A DNA stretch of 44,806 nucleotides from Bacteroidales bacterium (GCA_017479385.1 JAFVCE010000018.1:1-44806), one strand, 5' to 3'; shown: positions 32,117 through 41,521, counted from the stretch's first letter. The notes: generated by a model not told the origin, from the letters alone. A program made the numbers and translations.

Positions 32117-33811
32117 ATGAAAAACGCACTCTCGATATTGCTAACACTCTCGCTCGCAGCCTCGTCGGCGCTGGCCTGCACCAACCTCATAGTGGGCAAA
32201 AAAGCGTCGGCCGACGGCAGTGTGATGTGCACATACAATTGCGACGGATTTGGCTTTGCTGGCTCGCTCTACTACAGCCCTGCTGGCCGCCACACCCCTG
32301 GCGAACCCCTCGCCATCCGCGGTTGGGGCCCCGTCCACGAAGGTCAGTTTGTGGAGCAGGTCGAGTATACCTACAACGTTGTTGGCTTTATGAACGAGCG
32401 CCAGCTAACCATAGTCGAGAGCACCTTCGATGGCCGCCTCGAGTTACAGAACCGCGACGGGCTGCTCGACTACTTTAGCCTTATTCGCCTTGCCCTGCAA
32501 CGCTCGTCGGCGGCTCGCGAAGCCATTGCCTGTATGGCCGACCTTGTGGACCGCTACGGCTACAACAGCACTGGCGAGAGCCTCACCATCTGTGACCCCG
32601 ACGAGGCTTGGATTATGGAGATTGTGGGCAAAGGGCCCGGGCGCAAAGGAGCCGTGTGGGTGGCCTTGCGCATTCCAGACGACTGCATTTGCGCCCACGC
32701 CAACCTGAGCCGCATACGCCAGTTCCCGCTCGAAAAACGCAAGCCGTTTCGCAGCCTCAGTAGTAAGAATATCAAGCAGATAACCCGGCCCGAGGTTGAG
32801 TGCGTCTACTCGGCCGATGTCGTTGCCTTTGCGCGCGAAAAGGGCTACTTTGCTGGTCCCGACAGCGCTTTCTCGTTTCGCGACGCCTATTGCCCCATCG
32901 ACTTCGAAAACGTGCGCTACGCCGACGCCCGTGTGTGGAGTTTCTTCAACCACCACCGCACCGACATGGCGCAGTATCTGCCCTACATCAACGGCGATTT
33001 TGCCACCTGCGACCACCTGCCGCTTTGGGTCAAGCCCGACAAACAGCTATCGCTGCGCGACCTCCAGGCCGATATGCGCGACCACTTCGAAGGTACGCCG
33101 CTCGACATGACGGCCGACGCGAGTGCCGGCCCGTGGCGTATGCCTATCAGGCCGCTCCCTATGCACTTCGAGACCACCAACGGCACCCCGCTCTTCCGCG
33201 AACGCCCCATAGCCACACAGCAAAGCGGCTTCACCATGACCTGCCAAATGCGCCGCTGGCTGCCCGACGACGTGGGCGGTGTGTGCTGGTTTAACTGCGA
33301 CGACGCCGACATGGTGGCCTACGTGCCCCTCTATTGCTGCTTGACGCAGGTGCCCGACCCCTTCCGCCCCGAAAACAACCAGCACAACGAGTTCAGCTTC
33401 GAGTCTGCCTTCTGGATGAACAACTGGGTGGCCAACATGATTTACCCACGCTACAGCATGATGATAGGCGACTTGCGCCGCGCACAGCGCGAGCTCGAAG
33501 ACTACTACTTTGCCGACCAAGATAGCCTCATCGCAACCCTCGATGGACTCACCCCAGCCGAGCGCCAGCAACTGCTCAACAAGAAGTCGATAGCCTATGC
33601 CAACCGCATGATGAAGCGGTGGGACGCGCTGGCCAAGCACCTCATTGTCAAGTATAACGACCAGGTGGTGAAGCGCGAAAACCCCGACGGCACATTCCAA
33701 CGCTGGGGCTACGAAACCCCAGGCTACGACCAGCGCTTCATCGACGCCATACCCGCCGCCACCGCCGACCGCTACCACCTGCAAGAAGTCATAGACCGCA
33801 GAGAGCGCTGA
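32117..33811 (+). CDS. Secreted C69-family dipeptidase
   Basis: A 564-residue Ntn-hydrolase of the peptidase U34/C69 family. The signal peptide (MKNALSILLTLSLAASSALA) ends exactly before C21 in ACTNLIVGKKASADGS; in this family the N-terminal Cys exposed by processing is the nucleophile. Other conserved stretches are NCDGFGFA, STGESLTICDPDEAWIMEIVGKGP, and AYCPIDFENVRYADARVWSFFNHHRTDM. The family cleaves dipeptides or short peptides. Export places it in the periplasm or outside the cell; no sorting domain is visible. Its own promoter and terminator make it a single-gene unit. Confidence 0.9.
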   Translation: MKNALSILLTLSLAASSALACTNLIVGKKASADGSVMCTYNCDGFGFAGSLYYSPAGRHTPGEPLAIRGWGPVHEGQFVEQVEYTYNVVGFMNERQLTIVESTFDGRLELQNRDGLLDYFSLIRLALQRSSAAREAIACMADLVDRYGYNSTGESLTICDPDEAWIMEIVGKGPGRKGAVWVALRIPDDCICAHANLSRIRQFPLEKRKPFRSLSSKNIKQITRPEVECVYSADVVAFAREKGYFAGPDSAFSFRDAYCPIDFENVRYADARVWSFFNHHRTDMAQYLPYINGDFATCDHLPLWVKPDKQLSLRDLQADMRDHFEGTPLDMTADASAGPWRMPIRPLPMHFETTNGTPLFRERPIATQQSGFTMTCQMRRWLPDDVGGVCWFNCDDADMVAYVPLYCCLTQVPDPFRPENNQHNEFSFESAFWMNNWVANMIYPRYSMMIGDLRRAQRELEDYYFADQDSLIATLDGLTPAERQQLLNKKSIAYANRMMKRWDALAKHLIVKYNDQVVKRENPDGTFQRWGYETPGYDQRFIDAIPAATADRYHLQEVIDRRER

Positions 33812-33895
33812 AAATATCTTAACCCAAATCGGTCATCGGGGGCGTAACGTGTGCTACGAAAATTGTAAAATAGTTCGTCCTAACGACCGATAGAG

Positions 33896-33923
33896 TGGGG
33901 GGCTCTTGAGTCCCCCATTTTTT
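33896..33923 (+). terminator. Intrinsic terminator of the C69 peptidase gene
   Basis: A 10-bp stem (TGGGGGGCTC with GAGTCCCCCA, including one G-U pair) with a TT loop, followed by six T residues. Confidence 0.9.
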
Positions 33924-33939
33924 GCTTTTTTACCCCCAC

Positions 33940-34029
33940 CTAATTGCTTCATTCCCAGGGGTTCGGTCGTGTTAAAGAGGGGTTAAGGTCGTATTGAGGT
34001 CGAACAGAGCTTGATATTCAGATAGTTAG
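33940..34029 (+). repeat. 90-bp dispersed repeat, copy 4
   Basis: The most diverged copy in the first 32 positions, yet still exactly 90 bases: it begins CTAAT and ends GTTAG. The core from position 33 (TTAAAGAGGGGTTA, A, GGTCGTATTGAGGTCGA) is intact. Located in a convergent gap, 16 bases after a terminator T-tract. Confidence 0.82.
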
Positions 34030-34195
34030 CATTCGAGCAAAATGGCTCTTTGGCCCCTATGTTTGCCCTCATGTCGAGGTGGGTCGGTGGTCGGTTCCTG
34101 GTGTCGGGTGGCTTGTTGTTAGCTTTTCGGCCGGTGGTTGGGGCGGCAGCTTTTGGGTGTGAGGCATACCCATTGTCGGGCCTTGCGGGGGCGGG

Positions 34196-35266
34196 TTATC
34201 CGATTGAGGCTTTGAGCTTTTCGGCATTTTCGGCCAGCTGGAGGGCTTCGATACATTCTTCGATGTTGCCGTCCATGAAGTCGGGCAGGTTGTGCATGCT
34301 CCAGCCAATGCGGTGGTCGGTGACGCGGCTTTGGGGGTAGTTGTAGGTGCGCACCTTTTCGGAGCGGTCGCCGGTGGCTACCATAGTTTTGCGTTTGCTG
34401 CTCATCTCCTCCATATATTTGTTGTATTCGCGCTCGTAGAGGCGTGTGCGGAGCAGGGTGAGGGCTTTCTCCATGTTTTTTATTTGGCTTTTCTGGTCTT
34501 GCATGGAGACGACGATGCCGGTGGGGATGTGTGTGAGGCGGACAGCGCTGTAGGTGGTGTTGACGCTTTGGCCGCCGGGGCCCGAGGCGCAGAAAATCTC
34601 TTTTTTGATGTCGGCCGGATTGAGTTCTACGTCGAATTCTTCGGCTTCGGGTAGCACCACCACGCCGGCGGCCGAGGTGTGGACCCGGCCCTGGGTTTCG
34701 GTGGCTGGGACGCGCTGCACGCGGTGGACGCCACTTTCGTATTTGAGCAGGCCGTATACGCCGTCGCCGCTCACGCTGAAGGTAATGTCTTTGTAGCCGC
34801 CGGCAGTGCCTTCGTTGAAGTCGGTCACCTCCACCCGCCAGTGTTTTTTCTCGCAGAAGCGGGTATACATACGGAAGAGGTCGCCGGCAAAGAGGCAGGC
34901 TTCGTCGCCGCCGGTGCCGCCGCGAATTTCGACCACGGCGTTCTTCGAGTCGGTGGGGTCGGCCGGGATGAGCATAATGCGAATTTGCTCCTCCATGCTC
35001 TCCTTGCGGTTCTGGCTTTCGGTTAGTTCCTCTTTGGCCATCTCGCGCAGTTCGGGGTCCTTCTCGGTCTCGAGCAGGTCGCGGCATTCGGCAATGGTGT
35101 CGAGCAGAGCCTTGTAGTCGTGGTAGGCTTTGACCACGGGTTGTAGGTCCTTATAGTCCTTCGAGAGCTTCACATAACGCTTCATGTCGGCCGTGATTTG
35201 GGGGTCGTTCATCTGCTGTTCAATCTCCCGGTAGCGGGAATAGATGGCTTCAAGTTTATCTAACAT
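34196..35266 (-). CDS. prfA: Peptide chain release factor 1
   Basis: Recognises UAA and UAG stop codons and triggers peptide release. The tripeptide anticodon is PAT (187-189, in VQRVPATETQGRVHTS), the RF1 type rather than the RF2 SPF type, and the GGQ motif is at 231-233 (ASGPGGQSVNTT). Length (356 aa) is normal and no programmed frameshift is expected. It has its own promoter at 35315-35322. Confidence 0.97.
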   Translation of the reverse strand: MLDKLEAIYSRYREIEQQMNDPQITADMKRYVKLSKDYKDLQPVVKAYHDYKALLDTIAECRDLLETEKDPELREMAKEELTESQNRKESMEEQIRIMLIPADPTDSKNAVVEIRGGTGGDEACLFAGDLFRMYTRFCEKKHWRVEVTDFNEGTAGGYKDITFSVSGDGVYGLLKYESGVHRVQRVPATETQGRVHTSAAGVVVLPEAEEFDVELNPADIKKEIFCASGPGGQSVNTTYSAVRLTHIPTGIVVSMQDQKSQIKNMEKALTLLRTRLYEREYNKYMEEMSSKRKTMVATGDRSEKVRTYNYPQSRVTDHRIGWSMHNLPDFMDGNIEECIEALQLAENAEKLKASIG

Positions 35267-35314
35267 ATTGGTTCATTTGTTGTTGCGCTATGCGCGAGCA
35301 AAAATAACTTTTTG

Positions 35315-35322
35315 CAAAGTTA
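35315..35322 (-). promoter_or_regulatory. -7 element of the prfA promoter
   Basis: Minus-strand TAACTTTG about 50 bases before the prfA start, in the 94-base gap between prfA and the flippase gene. Confidence 0.65.
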
Positions 35323-35360
35323 CGAAAAAAGTCTGGAATCTGAGTGCCGAAAATTAAAAA

Positions 35361-36911
35361 TTATTCTTCCCGCCCCCGTCTCGCTTTGCAGAGGGCCGAA
35401 GCGAGAGCTTGGTTGAGGGTGGGGCTTATCTGCCAGTGGTAGATTGCCCACACGGCGGCTGCGCCCAGCAGGAGGCTTTTGGCGAGCGAGCCAGCAATGG
35501 CGCCGAGCGTGGTGCCCAGCGCTTGGCTCAGTAGGTGGTCGGTGCCCAGCAGACCGCCTATAGCGAAGCGCCACAGCCAGTCGGCTGCCAGCAGGCCGAT
35601 TACCACCACGGCCACCTTCAGGTGGGCCGTGCAGAACAGCCCCACCCTGTGGGTGCGCCACACGAAGGTTAGCAGCGCGGCGAAGTAGAGTGCATACGAG
35701 AAGAGCGTCGCCGCCGCCGCGCCGTTGATGCCCCACAGCGGTATGAGCCATTGGTTGAAGAGGATGGCCGTGACGGTGAGCAGCGCTATGAAGAGCAGCG
35801 ACCATGCGTATTTGTGCGAGAAGTTGACAATGTCGGTCGCAATAGAGAGCGACGAGTTGACAATCTTGGCCATCGAGAGCAGCAACACCACCCCCATACC
35901 GCCAGCGTAGTCGGCCCCGTTGGGTATGACGGCAAAAACGGTGTCGAGGTTAATCCAGATGGCGCAAAAAATCATGGTGCTCACCATGAACTGGTGGAGC
36001 GATACCTGTCGGGCCAAGCGTGTGGTTTCGGCGTTGTTGCCAGCCGCCATGGCCGCTGCCACCACTGGGCGCGATATGGCTCCGAGTGAGCGGTAGGGCA
36101 CTTCGACTATGTTGGCAATATAGAACGCTATGGTGTAGACTCCGGTGAGGGCCAGGCCGGTTTGCGCACCGAGAAAGAGCGAGTTGATGAGTGGTATGTT
36201 GCCGGCCAGTACGGTGGCGGTCATCAGCAGGGTGTAGCGCAGCAGTTCGCCCGCCATGGGGCGGTCGATGAAGTGCCAGTCGATACGGAGCGATATTCCC
36301 CCCAGGCGGACGAGGTAGAGCATATCGACGACCATGGCCACGCCGTAGGCACCCACAAACAGCAGCACAAACTGGTCGAGGCTAACCACCCCGTGGCCAT
36401 AGAGCAGGTAGCTGGCCAGGTTGAGCAGGCGCACCCCAACCTCGCGCACCGCTTTGGGCACGGCTATGTGTTGCAGGATACTGGCGTTGGTTTCGAACAC
36501 CGTCATGTAGAGCGCAAAAAAAGTGAGTGGCAGCAGCAGGTAGAAGTAGTCTACAATCATCGGAGCCTTCTCGGCATAGAGCGTCATGATGGGGTTTCGC
36601 AGCAGGAAGAACAGTGCGGCGAAGATGGCGAACCCAACGAGCGGTATGAGCAGCGAGAGACCGAAGATGCCGTGGTTGCCTCCCCCCTCGCCGTTCTTGA
36701 ATCGTGGGAAGAAGCGCACTATCGACGAGTTGGAACCCAGCTGCGCCAGGGCCGAGAAGAGCATGGCCGCGTCGACCATGACGCGGGTGAGGCCAATCTC
36801 CTCTTGCGTAAGGCAGTCGGTGAGCACAAAAAAAGTGATAAAGAAGCCCAGAACCACGCCCACATAGTTGGCCGCAGCGCCCCTAACACTCTGTTTTGCT
36901 ATGAATCCCAT
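35361..36911 (-). CDS. Polysaccharide flippase / MOP-superfamily transporter
   Basis: A 516-residue integral membrane protein with some 12-14 hydrophobic helices. The N-terminus (GFIAKQSVRGAAANYVGVVLGF) and spacing of helices fit Wzx-type oligosaccharide flippases of the MOP/MATE superfamily, which move lipid-linked sugars across the inner membrane. Charged loops (for example RFFPRFKNGEGGGNHG) separate the helices. The basic C-terminus (CKARRGREE) is probably cytoplasmic. No glycosyltransferase cluster is adjacent, so the substrate is unknown; mannose-1-phosphate guanylyltransferase lies about 1 kb away in the divergent unit. Confidence 0.85.
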   Translation of the reverse strand: MGFIAKQSVRGAAANYVGVVLGFFITFFVLTDCLTQEEIGLTRVMVDAAMLFSALAQLGSNSSIVRFFPRFKNGEGGGNHGIFGLSLLIPLVGFAIFAALFFLLRNPIMTLYAEKAPMIVDYFYLLLPLTFFALYMTVFETNASILQHIAVPKAVREVGVRLLNLASYLLYGHGVVSLDQFVLLFVGAYGVAMVVDMLYLVRLGGISLRIDWHFIDRPMAGELLRYTLLMTATVLAGNIPLINSLFLGAQTGLALTGVYTIAFYIANIVEVPYRSLGAISRPVVAAAMAAGNNAETTRLARQVSLHQFMVSTMIFCAIWINLDTVFAVIPNGADYAGGMGVVLLLSMAKIVNSSLSIATDIVNFSHKYAWSLLFIALLTVTAILFNQWLIPLWGINGAAAATLFSYALYFAALLTFVWRTHRVGLFCTAHLKVAVVVIGLLAADWLWRFAIGGLLGTDHLLSQALGTTLGAIAGSLAKSLLLGAAAVWAIYHWQISPTLNQALASALCKARRGREE

Positions 36912-36948
36912 GACTGTTTTTGGCTTTTGGTTCTACTTTACGAAAATG

Positions 36949-36981
36949 CAAATTTACGAAAAAAAGATGGATTGTCACAAA
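36949..36981 (-). promoter_or_regulatory. Promoter of the flippase gene
   Basis: Minus-strand TTTG (plus 36978-36981), a 21-base spacer, then TAAATTTG (plus 36949-36956), giving a leader of about 30 bases. It lies in the divergent gap shared with thyA. Confidence 0.7.
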
Positions 36982-37054
36982 AAAATTGTGCCGATTTATT
37001 TTTTTTGCTCGCCGATACAATTTTTTTGCGTCTTGTGCGTTATCATTAATAGTT

Positions 37055-37849
37055 ATGAAACAGTATTTAGACTTGGTCAGCCACATATTGGAGCGCGGCA
37101 ACCGCCGCTCCGACCGCACGGGAACGGGCACCGTGGGCGTGTTTGGCTACCAGATGCGCTTCGACTTGGCCGAAGGTTTTCCGCTGCTGACCACCAAAAA
37201 ACTCCACTTGCGTTCCATCATCCACGAACTGCTTTGGTTCCTCCAAGGCGACACCAACATAAAGTATCTCCACGACAACCGCGTCACCATCTGGGACGAG
37301 TGGGCCCATGCCGACGGCAACCTCGGCCCCATCTATGGCTACCAGTGGCGCTCGTGGCCAGACTACGACGGCGGCTTCGTCGACCAGACGACGCGCGTGG
37401 TTAACGAAATCAAGACCAACCCCACCTCGCGCCGGCTCATCGTCTCGGCCTGGAATGTGGCCCAAATCGACGAGATGGCGCTACCACCCTGTCATGTGCT
37501 CTTCCAGTTCTATGTGGCCGACGGGAGGCTGAGTTGTCAGCTCTATCAGCGTTCGGCCGATGTCTTCCTCGGCGTGCCGTTCAATATTGCCAGCTACGCC
37601 TTGCTCACCATGATGGTGGCCCAAGTGTGCGACCTCGAGCCAGGCGAATTTGTTCACACTCTCGGCGACGCGCATATCTACCTCAACCACATCGACCAGT
37701 GCCACTTGCAACTAACTCGCGAACCACGGCCTCTGCCGAAAATGGTTATCAACCCCAATGTCAAAGACCTCTACTCGTTTGCCTACGACGACTTCTCACT
37801 CGAGGGCTACGACCCTCATCCGCACATCAAAGGCGACGTCAGTGTTTGA
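37055..37849 (+). CDS. thyA: Thymidylate synthase
   Basis: Methylates dUMP to dTMP with methylene-tetrahydrofolate. The start was placed at [12 protein letters not shown], 45 codons inside a longer open frame whose 5' part is AT-rich promoter sequence. The catalytic C146 lies in [12 protein letters not shown], the phosphate-binding [10 protein letters not shown] is near the N-terminus, and the C-terminal end GDVSV resembles the family's APVAI-type ending. The 264-residue length matches E. coli ThyA. The usual partner folA is not next to it. No canonical promoter is visible in the 143-base divergent gap, only a T-rich stretch. Confidence 0.97.
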   Translation: MKQYLDLVSHILERGNRRSDRTGTGTVGVFGYQMRFDLAEGFPLLTTKKLHLRSIIHELLWFLQGDTNIKYLHDNRVTIWDEWAHADGNLGPIYGYQWRSWPDYDGGFVDQTTRVVNEIKTNPTSRRLIVSAWNVAQIDEMALPPCHVLFQFYVADGRLSCQLYQRSADVFLGVPFNIASYALLTMMVAQVCDLEPGEFVHTLGDAHIYLNHIDQCHLQLTREPRPLPKMVINPNVKDLYSFAYDDFSLEGYDPHPHIKGDVSV

Positions 37850-37878
37850 ACTATTAACGTCAAAAATCGAAATTTATT

Positions 37879-38979
37879 GTGAACCCCAAAATATATTGTA
37901 TCATCATGGCTGGCGGACTTGGTAGCCGGTTCTGGCCCATGAGCCAGGCCGACAACCCCAAGCAGTTTATCGACATCCTCGGCACTGGGCAAAGTATGCT
38001 CCAAACCACCTTTGCCCGTATGGAGATGCTCTGCCGGCGCGAGAACATCATCATCGTCACCTCGGCAGCCCATGCCAACATCGTGCACGAACAAATACCC
38101 GGCCTCTTGCCCTACCAGGTGCTCAGCGAGCCCGTGCGTCGCAACACAGCCCCATGCATAGCCTATGCTGCAGCGGTTATTGGCAGCCTCTGCCCCGACG
38201 CCACGGTCGTCGTCACCCCGTCGGACCATGCCGTGTTCGGCTCCCAACGTTTTGCCGACAACTTGGCCGATGCCATCGAGGTTGTGCAAACCAACGATTG
38301 GGTGGTGACTGTGGGTGTGCAACCCACCAACCCCAATTCCAAGTACGGCTACATACAATACTCAGACAATTATTCCCTGCCCAACCACAACCGCCTGCAC
38401 CCTGTTGTAACATTCACCGAGAAGCCCCCCGTCGAGGTGGCTCAGCAGTTTATCGCCTCGGGCGAATTTTTCTGGAACTCGGGTCTGCTGGTGTGGAGTC
38501 TGCCAGTGCTCAAGGCTGCCTATGAGCGTCTGCTGCCAGCTGTGGCTGCATCGTTTTTCAGCCTCTCGGCTATCAGCAGCGACCAAGTTGTGGCCGAAGC
38601 CTACGCCACGGCCGAATCGATTTCGGTCGATATTGGCATTATGGAGAAACTCGACAACGTGCATGTTCTCGAAGCCTCGTTTGGGTGGAGCGACATCGAG
38701 ACCTGGGAGTCGCTCTATATCACCTATCCCCACGACACCGACGGCAACGCCCCCGTGTCGGGCAACATCTTTCTCTACGACGTTAAAAACACAGTTGTCC
38801 ACGTTCCGAACAATCAGAATGTCGTCGTCAAAGGTCTGAACGACTACATCGTGGCCGCAGGTGGCGACACCATACTTATCTGCCCTCGCGCCGACGAGGA
38901 ACAACTCTTCCGCTTCTCGAACGACGTAGAACTTAAGCAGCTTATCGGCAAGCAAAACGCCAAATCGGCTCAGTCATAA
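37879..38979 (+). CDS. manC: Mannose-1-phosphate guanylyltransferase
   Basis: Makes GDP-mannose from mannose 1-phosphate and GTP, a donor for polysaccharides and for GDP-fucose synthesis. The pyrophosphorylase signature MAGGLGSRFWPMS is at residues 10-22, followed by VTPSDHAVFG, FTEKPPVEVAQQ, FFWNSGLLVWS and SVDIGIMEKLDNVHVLEASFGWSDIETWESL. At 366 aa it lacks the C-terminal isomerase domain of bifunctional enzymes. The start is GTG at 37879. It follows thyA by 29 bases and may share its transcript. Confidence 0.92.
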   Translation: MNPKIYCIIMAGGLGSRFWPMSQADNPKQFIDILGTGQSMLQTTFARMEMLCRRENIIIVTSAAHANIVHEQIPGLLPYQVLSEPVRRNTAPCIAYAAAVIGSLCPDATVVVTPSDHAVFGSQRFADNLADAIEVVQTNDWVVTVGVQPTNPNSKYGYIQYSDNYSLPNHNRLHPVVTFTEKPPVEVAQQFIASGEFFWNSGLLVWSLPVLKAAYERLLPAVAASFFSLSAISSDQVVAEAYATAESISVDIGIMEKLDNVHVLEASFGWSDIETWESLYITYPHDTDGNAPVSGNIFLYDVKNTVVHVPNNQNVVVKGLNDYIVAAGGDTILICPRADEEQLFRFSNDVELKQLIGKQNAKSAQS

Positions 38980-39014
38980 CTTTTTAACCAAGAAAAACAA
39001 AAAAATATAAATAA

Positions 39015-40451
39015 ATGAAACGTTACGAAATCAAGTACCTTCTGAAAGAAGATGTAAGTTCACTTATCGGTACGCAGATTTGCGTCAAAGGATGGGTGCG
39101 CACCAAGCGCGGCAACAAGAACGTGGCCTTCATAGCCCTCAACGATGGCTCTATTATCCATAACATCCAAGTTGTGGCCGACCCCACCAAGTTCGAAGAG
39201 GAACTTAAGCGCATCACCACCGGCGCCTGTATTGGTGTCGAAGGTACGCTGGTCGAGAGTCAAGGCTCGGGCCAAGCCGTAGAGGTGCAGGCCGAAAGTA
39301 TTGTGGTCTATGGCGAAGCCGACCCCAATACGTACCCATTACAAAAGAAAGGCCACTCGATGGAGTTTTTGCGCGAGATTGGCCACCTGCGTCTGCGCAC
39401 CAACACGTTCGGCGCCGTTATGCGTCTGCGCCACAATATGGCCATGGCCATCCACACCTTCTTCCACGAGCGTGGCTTCTTCTACTTCCACACACCGCTC
39501 ATCACGGCCAGCGACTGCGAGGGCGCAGGCGAGATGTTCCACGTCTCGACCCTCGACCCAGAGAACCCGCCTCGCAAAGAGGATGGCACCATAGACTGGG
39601 AACAGGACTTCTTTGGTAAATTCACTGCCCTAACCGTTAGCGGACAGCTCGAAGGCGAGTTGGGTGCCACCTCGTTGGGTAAGATTTACACCTTTGGCCC
39701 CACATTCCGCGCCGAGAATAGCAACACGCCTCGCCACCTGGCCGAGTTCTGGATGATTGAGCCCGAAATGGCTTTCTACCAACTCGACGAGCTCACCGCT
39801 CTCGAAGAGGAATTTATCAAATACTGTGTGCGTTGGGCTCTCGACCACTGTATGGACGACCTCGAATTCTTGAACAAGATGATAGACAACGGCCTCATCG
39901 AGCGCCTGAAGAGCGTGGTAAGCACCGACTTCGTGCGACTGCCCTACACCGAAGGCATCAAGATTCTTGAGGAGGCAGTCAAAAACGGCGAAAAATTCGA
40001 GTTCCCCATTAGCTGGGGTGTCGACTTGGCCAGCGAGCACGAGCGCTACCTTGTAGAGAAGCATTTCAAGAAGCCCGTCATTATGATTGACTACCCGAAA
40101 GAAATCAAGGCTTTCTACATGAAGCTGAACGACAGCGTGGTAGAAGCTGGCAAAGCCAACGGTTTCTCGGGTCTCACCGTGCAGGGCACCGACGTGCTCT
40201 TCCCACAGATTGGCGAAATCATCGGCGGCAGCGTTCGCGAGGAGAACTACGACAAACTGATGGGTCGCATCGATGAGCTGAACATACCGATGAAAGATAT
40301 GTGGTGGTATCTCGACACCCGCCGCTACGGCAGTTGCCCACACGCGGGCTTCGGCTTGGGCTTCGAACGCCTACTGCTCTTCGTCACCGGCATGGCCAAC
40401 ATCCGCGACGTCATCCCCTTCCCCCGCACACCCAAGACCGCCGAGTTCTAA
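39015..40451 (+). CDS. asnS: Asparaginyl-tRNA synthetase
   Basis: Class IIb aminoacyl-tRNA synthetase charging tRNA-Asn. An N-terminal OB-fold anticodon domain covers about residues 15-105 ([23 protein letters not shown]). The catalytic core has motif 2 ([26 protein letters not shown]) with the AsnRS-type ending and motif 3 ([29 protein letters not shown]). The insertion between the motifs distinguishes it from AspRS. 478 aa is within the usual range for Bacteroidota. The RelA/SpoT-domain gene starts 13 bases after the stop. Confidence 0.96.
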   Translation: MKRYEIKYLLKEDVSSLIGTQICVKGWVRTKRGNKNVAFIALNDGSIIHNIQVVADPTKFEEELKRITTGACIGVEGTLVESQGSGQAVEVQAESIVVYGEADPNTYPLQKKGHSMEFLREIGHLRLRTNTFGAVMRLRHNMAMAIHTFFHERGFFYFHTPLITASDCEGAGEMFHVSTLDPENPPRKEDGTIDWEQDFFGKFTALTVSGQLEGELGATSLGKIYTFGPTFRAENSNTPRHLAEFWMIEPEMAFYQLDELTALEEEFIKYCVRWALDHCMDDLEFLNKMIDNGLIERLKSVVSTDFVRLPYTEGIKILEEAVKNGEKFEFPISWGVDLASEHERYLVEKHFKKPVIMIDYPKEIKAFYMKLNDSVVEAGKANGFSGLTVQGTDVLFPQIGEIIGGSVREENYDKLMGRIDELNIPMKDMWWYLDTRRYGSCPHAGFGLGFERLLLFVTGMANIRDVIPFPRTPKTAEF

Positions 40452-40464
40452 TGATGAATGCGCA

Positions 40465-41502
40465 ATGATATATTCTCGAAATCAACTGAACAAAGCAGGA
40501 CAGATAGTTGTGGCCTCCGACGATGTGTTTAAAATCGCCGAGGCCACAACCCTCATCGACAATTGGCGAGCCATGCATCAGCCTGTACTCGACAGGATGG
40601 CAGAACAAGTGATGCAGATTATGACTGACCACGGACTGCCGGTAGCATTCTCGTCGAAACGACTGAAACGTATGGTGTCCATAGTAAACAAGCTGAAGCA
40701 TAACCCTACAATGGGGCTCGGCGGTTTGCAGGACATCGGTGGCGCGCGATTCGCATTCGAGAATATACCCACATTGATGGCTGCGTTTAATCTGCTGCAA
40801 GAGGTATCGCTCGATGGTTTCGAGTTAAAGTCAACCTACAACTATGTAGGGCAGCCTAAAGAGAGCGGCTATCGTAGTATCCACTTTGTGTATAAGTACC
40901 ACTCTATCGACGAATACAATGGTATGCTTGTTGAGTTGCAGATTCGTACACGTTTGCAGCATGACTGGGCTACGGCGGTAGAAACTGCCGAGTTAATCTC
41001 GCAGTCGGCGCTGAAAGCCAGCAAAGGTAACGAAAAATGGCAAAACTACTTCAAACTGGTTAGTGCCATCTTCGCGCGACAGGAAGAGCAGCCTACGGCC
41101 GCAGAGTTCAAGGGCCTATCCGAGGCTGACTTTTGCAGGCAATACGACTTGGTAGAGAAGGAAAACAACTTCACAGAGCAGCTAAGCGCGCTCGTCGGTG
41201 CCGTACAGATAGCCTCAGAGCAATCGTTCAGCATGGGATACGTGGTTGTGCATATCGACTACGAGAAGCATATTTCGCAGTTGCGACACTTTAAGGCCGA
41301 AGAGATTGATTTGGCCAGCGACTTCTACTCGAAGGTAGAGAGCAGCATCACTAATCGCAACGGAGCAGTGGTGCTGGTATCAGTTTCCGACATGAACGAG
41401 TTGCGCGAAGCCTACCCAAGTTACTTTCTAAACGCCAACGAATTTATCTCAGCTCTGCTACAATTTCACAAGGCCTGCCGCACAGCGGGACACATAGCAT
41501 AG
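40465..41502 (+). CDS. Accessory RelA/SpoT-domain protein
   Basis: A 345-residue protein with one alarmone-synthetase domain (about residues 55-180) and a C-terminal region of about 165 residues that I do not recognise; there is no HD hydrolase or TGS domain. Likely active residues are present: D90 (LQDIGGAR), G135-YRSIH, and E157 in VELQIRT followed by QHDWA. Synthetases of this family transfer pyrophosphate from ATP to GTP/GDP, and toxic relatives modify tRNA 3' ends. The gene's third positions are visibly less GC-rich than asnS, suggesting transfer. No antitoxin-like gene is adjacent. It starts 13 bases after asnS and ends at a 19-bp hairpin. Confidence 0.8.
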   Translation: MIYSRNQLNKAGQIVVASDDVFKIAEATTLIDNWRAMHQPVLDRMAEQVMQIMTDHGLPVAFSSKRLKRMVSIVNKLKHNPTMGLGGLQDIGGARFAFENIPTLMAAFNLLQEVSLDGFELKSTYNYVGQPKESGYRSIHFVYKYHSIDEYNGMLVELQIRTRLQHDWATAVETAELISQSALKASKGNEKWQNYFKLVSAIFARQEEQPTAAEFKGLSEADFCRQYDLVEKENNFTEQLSALVGAVQIASEQSFSMGYVVVHIDYEKHISQLRHFKAEEIDLASDFYSKVESSITNRNGAVVLVSVSDMNELREAYPSYFLNANEFISALLQFHKACRTAGHIA

Positions 41503-41521
41503 CCAGCACAATCAGTGGAGA

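Larger units (their letters stand above)
33812..34195. other. Gene-free convergent gap of 384 bases
   Basis: Between the C69 peptidase (+) and prfA (-). It holds the peptidase terminator (33896-33923), a copy of the 90-bp repeat (33940-34029) and a further 165 bases with no recognisable feature; a distant 7-bp inverted pair (ATCGGTC/GACCGAT) surrounds the region before the terminator. Confidence 0.7.

Noticed and set aside
36920-37054. 45-codon N-terminal extension of thyA
   Set aside because: The stretch is AT-rich promoter DNA and ThyA proteins begin at MKQYLDL; the extended residues have no family match.
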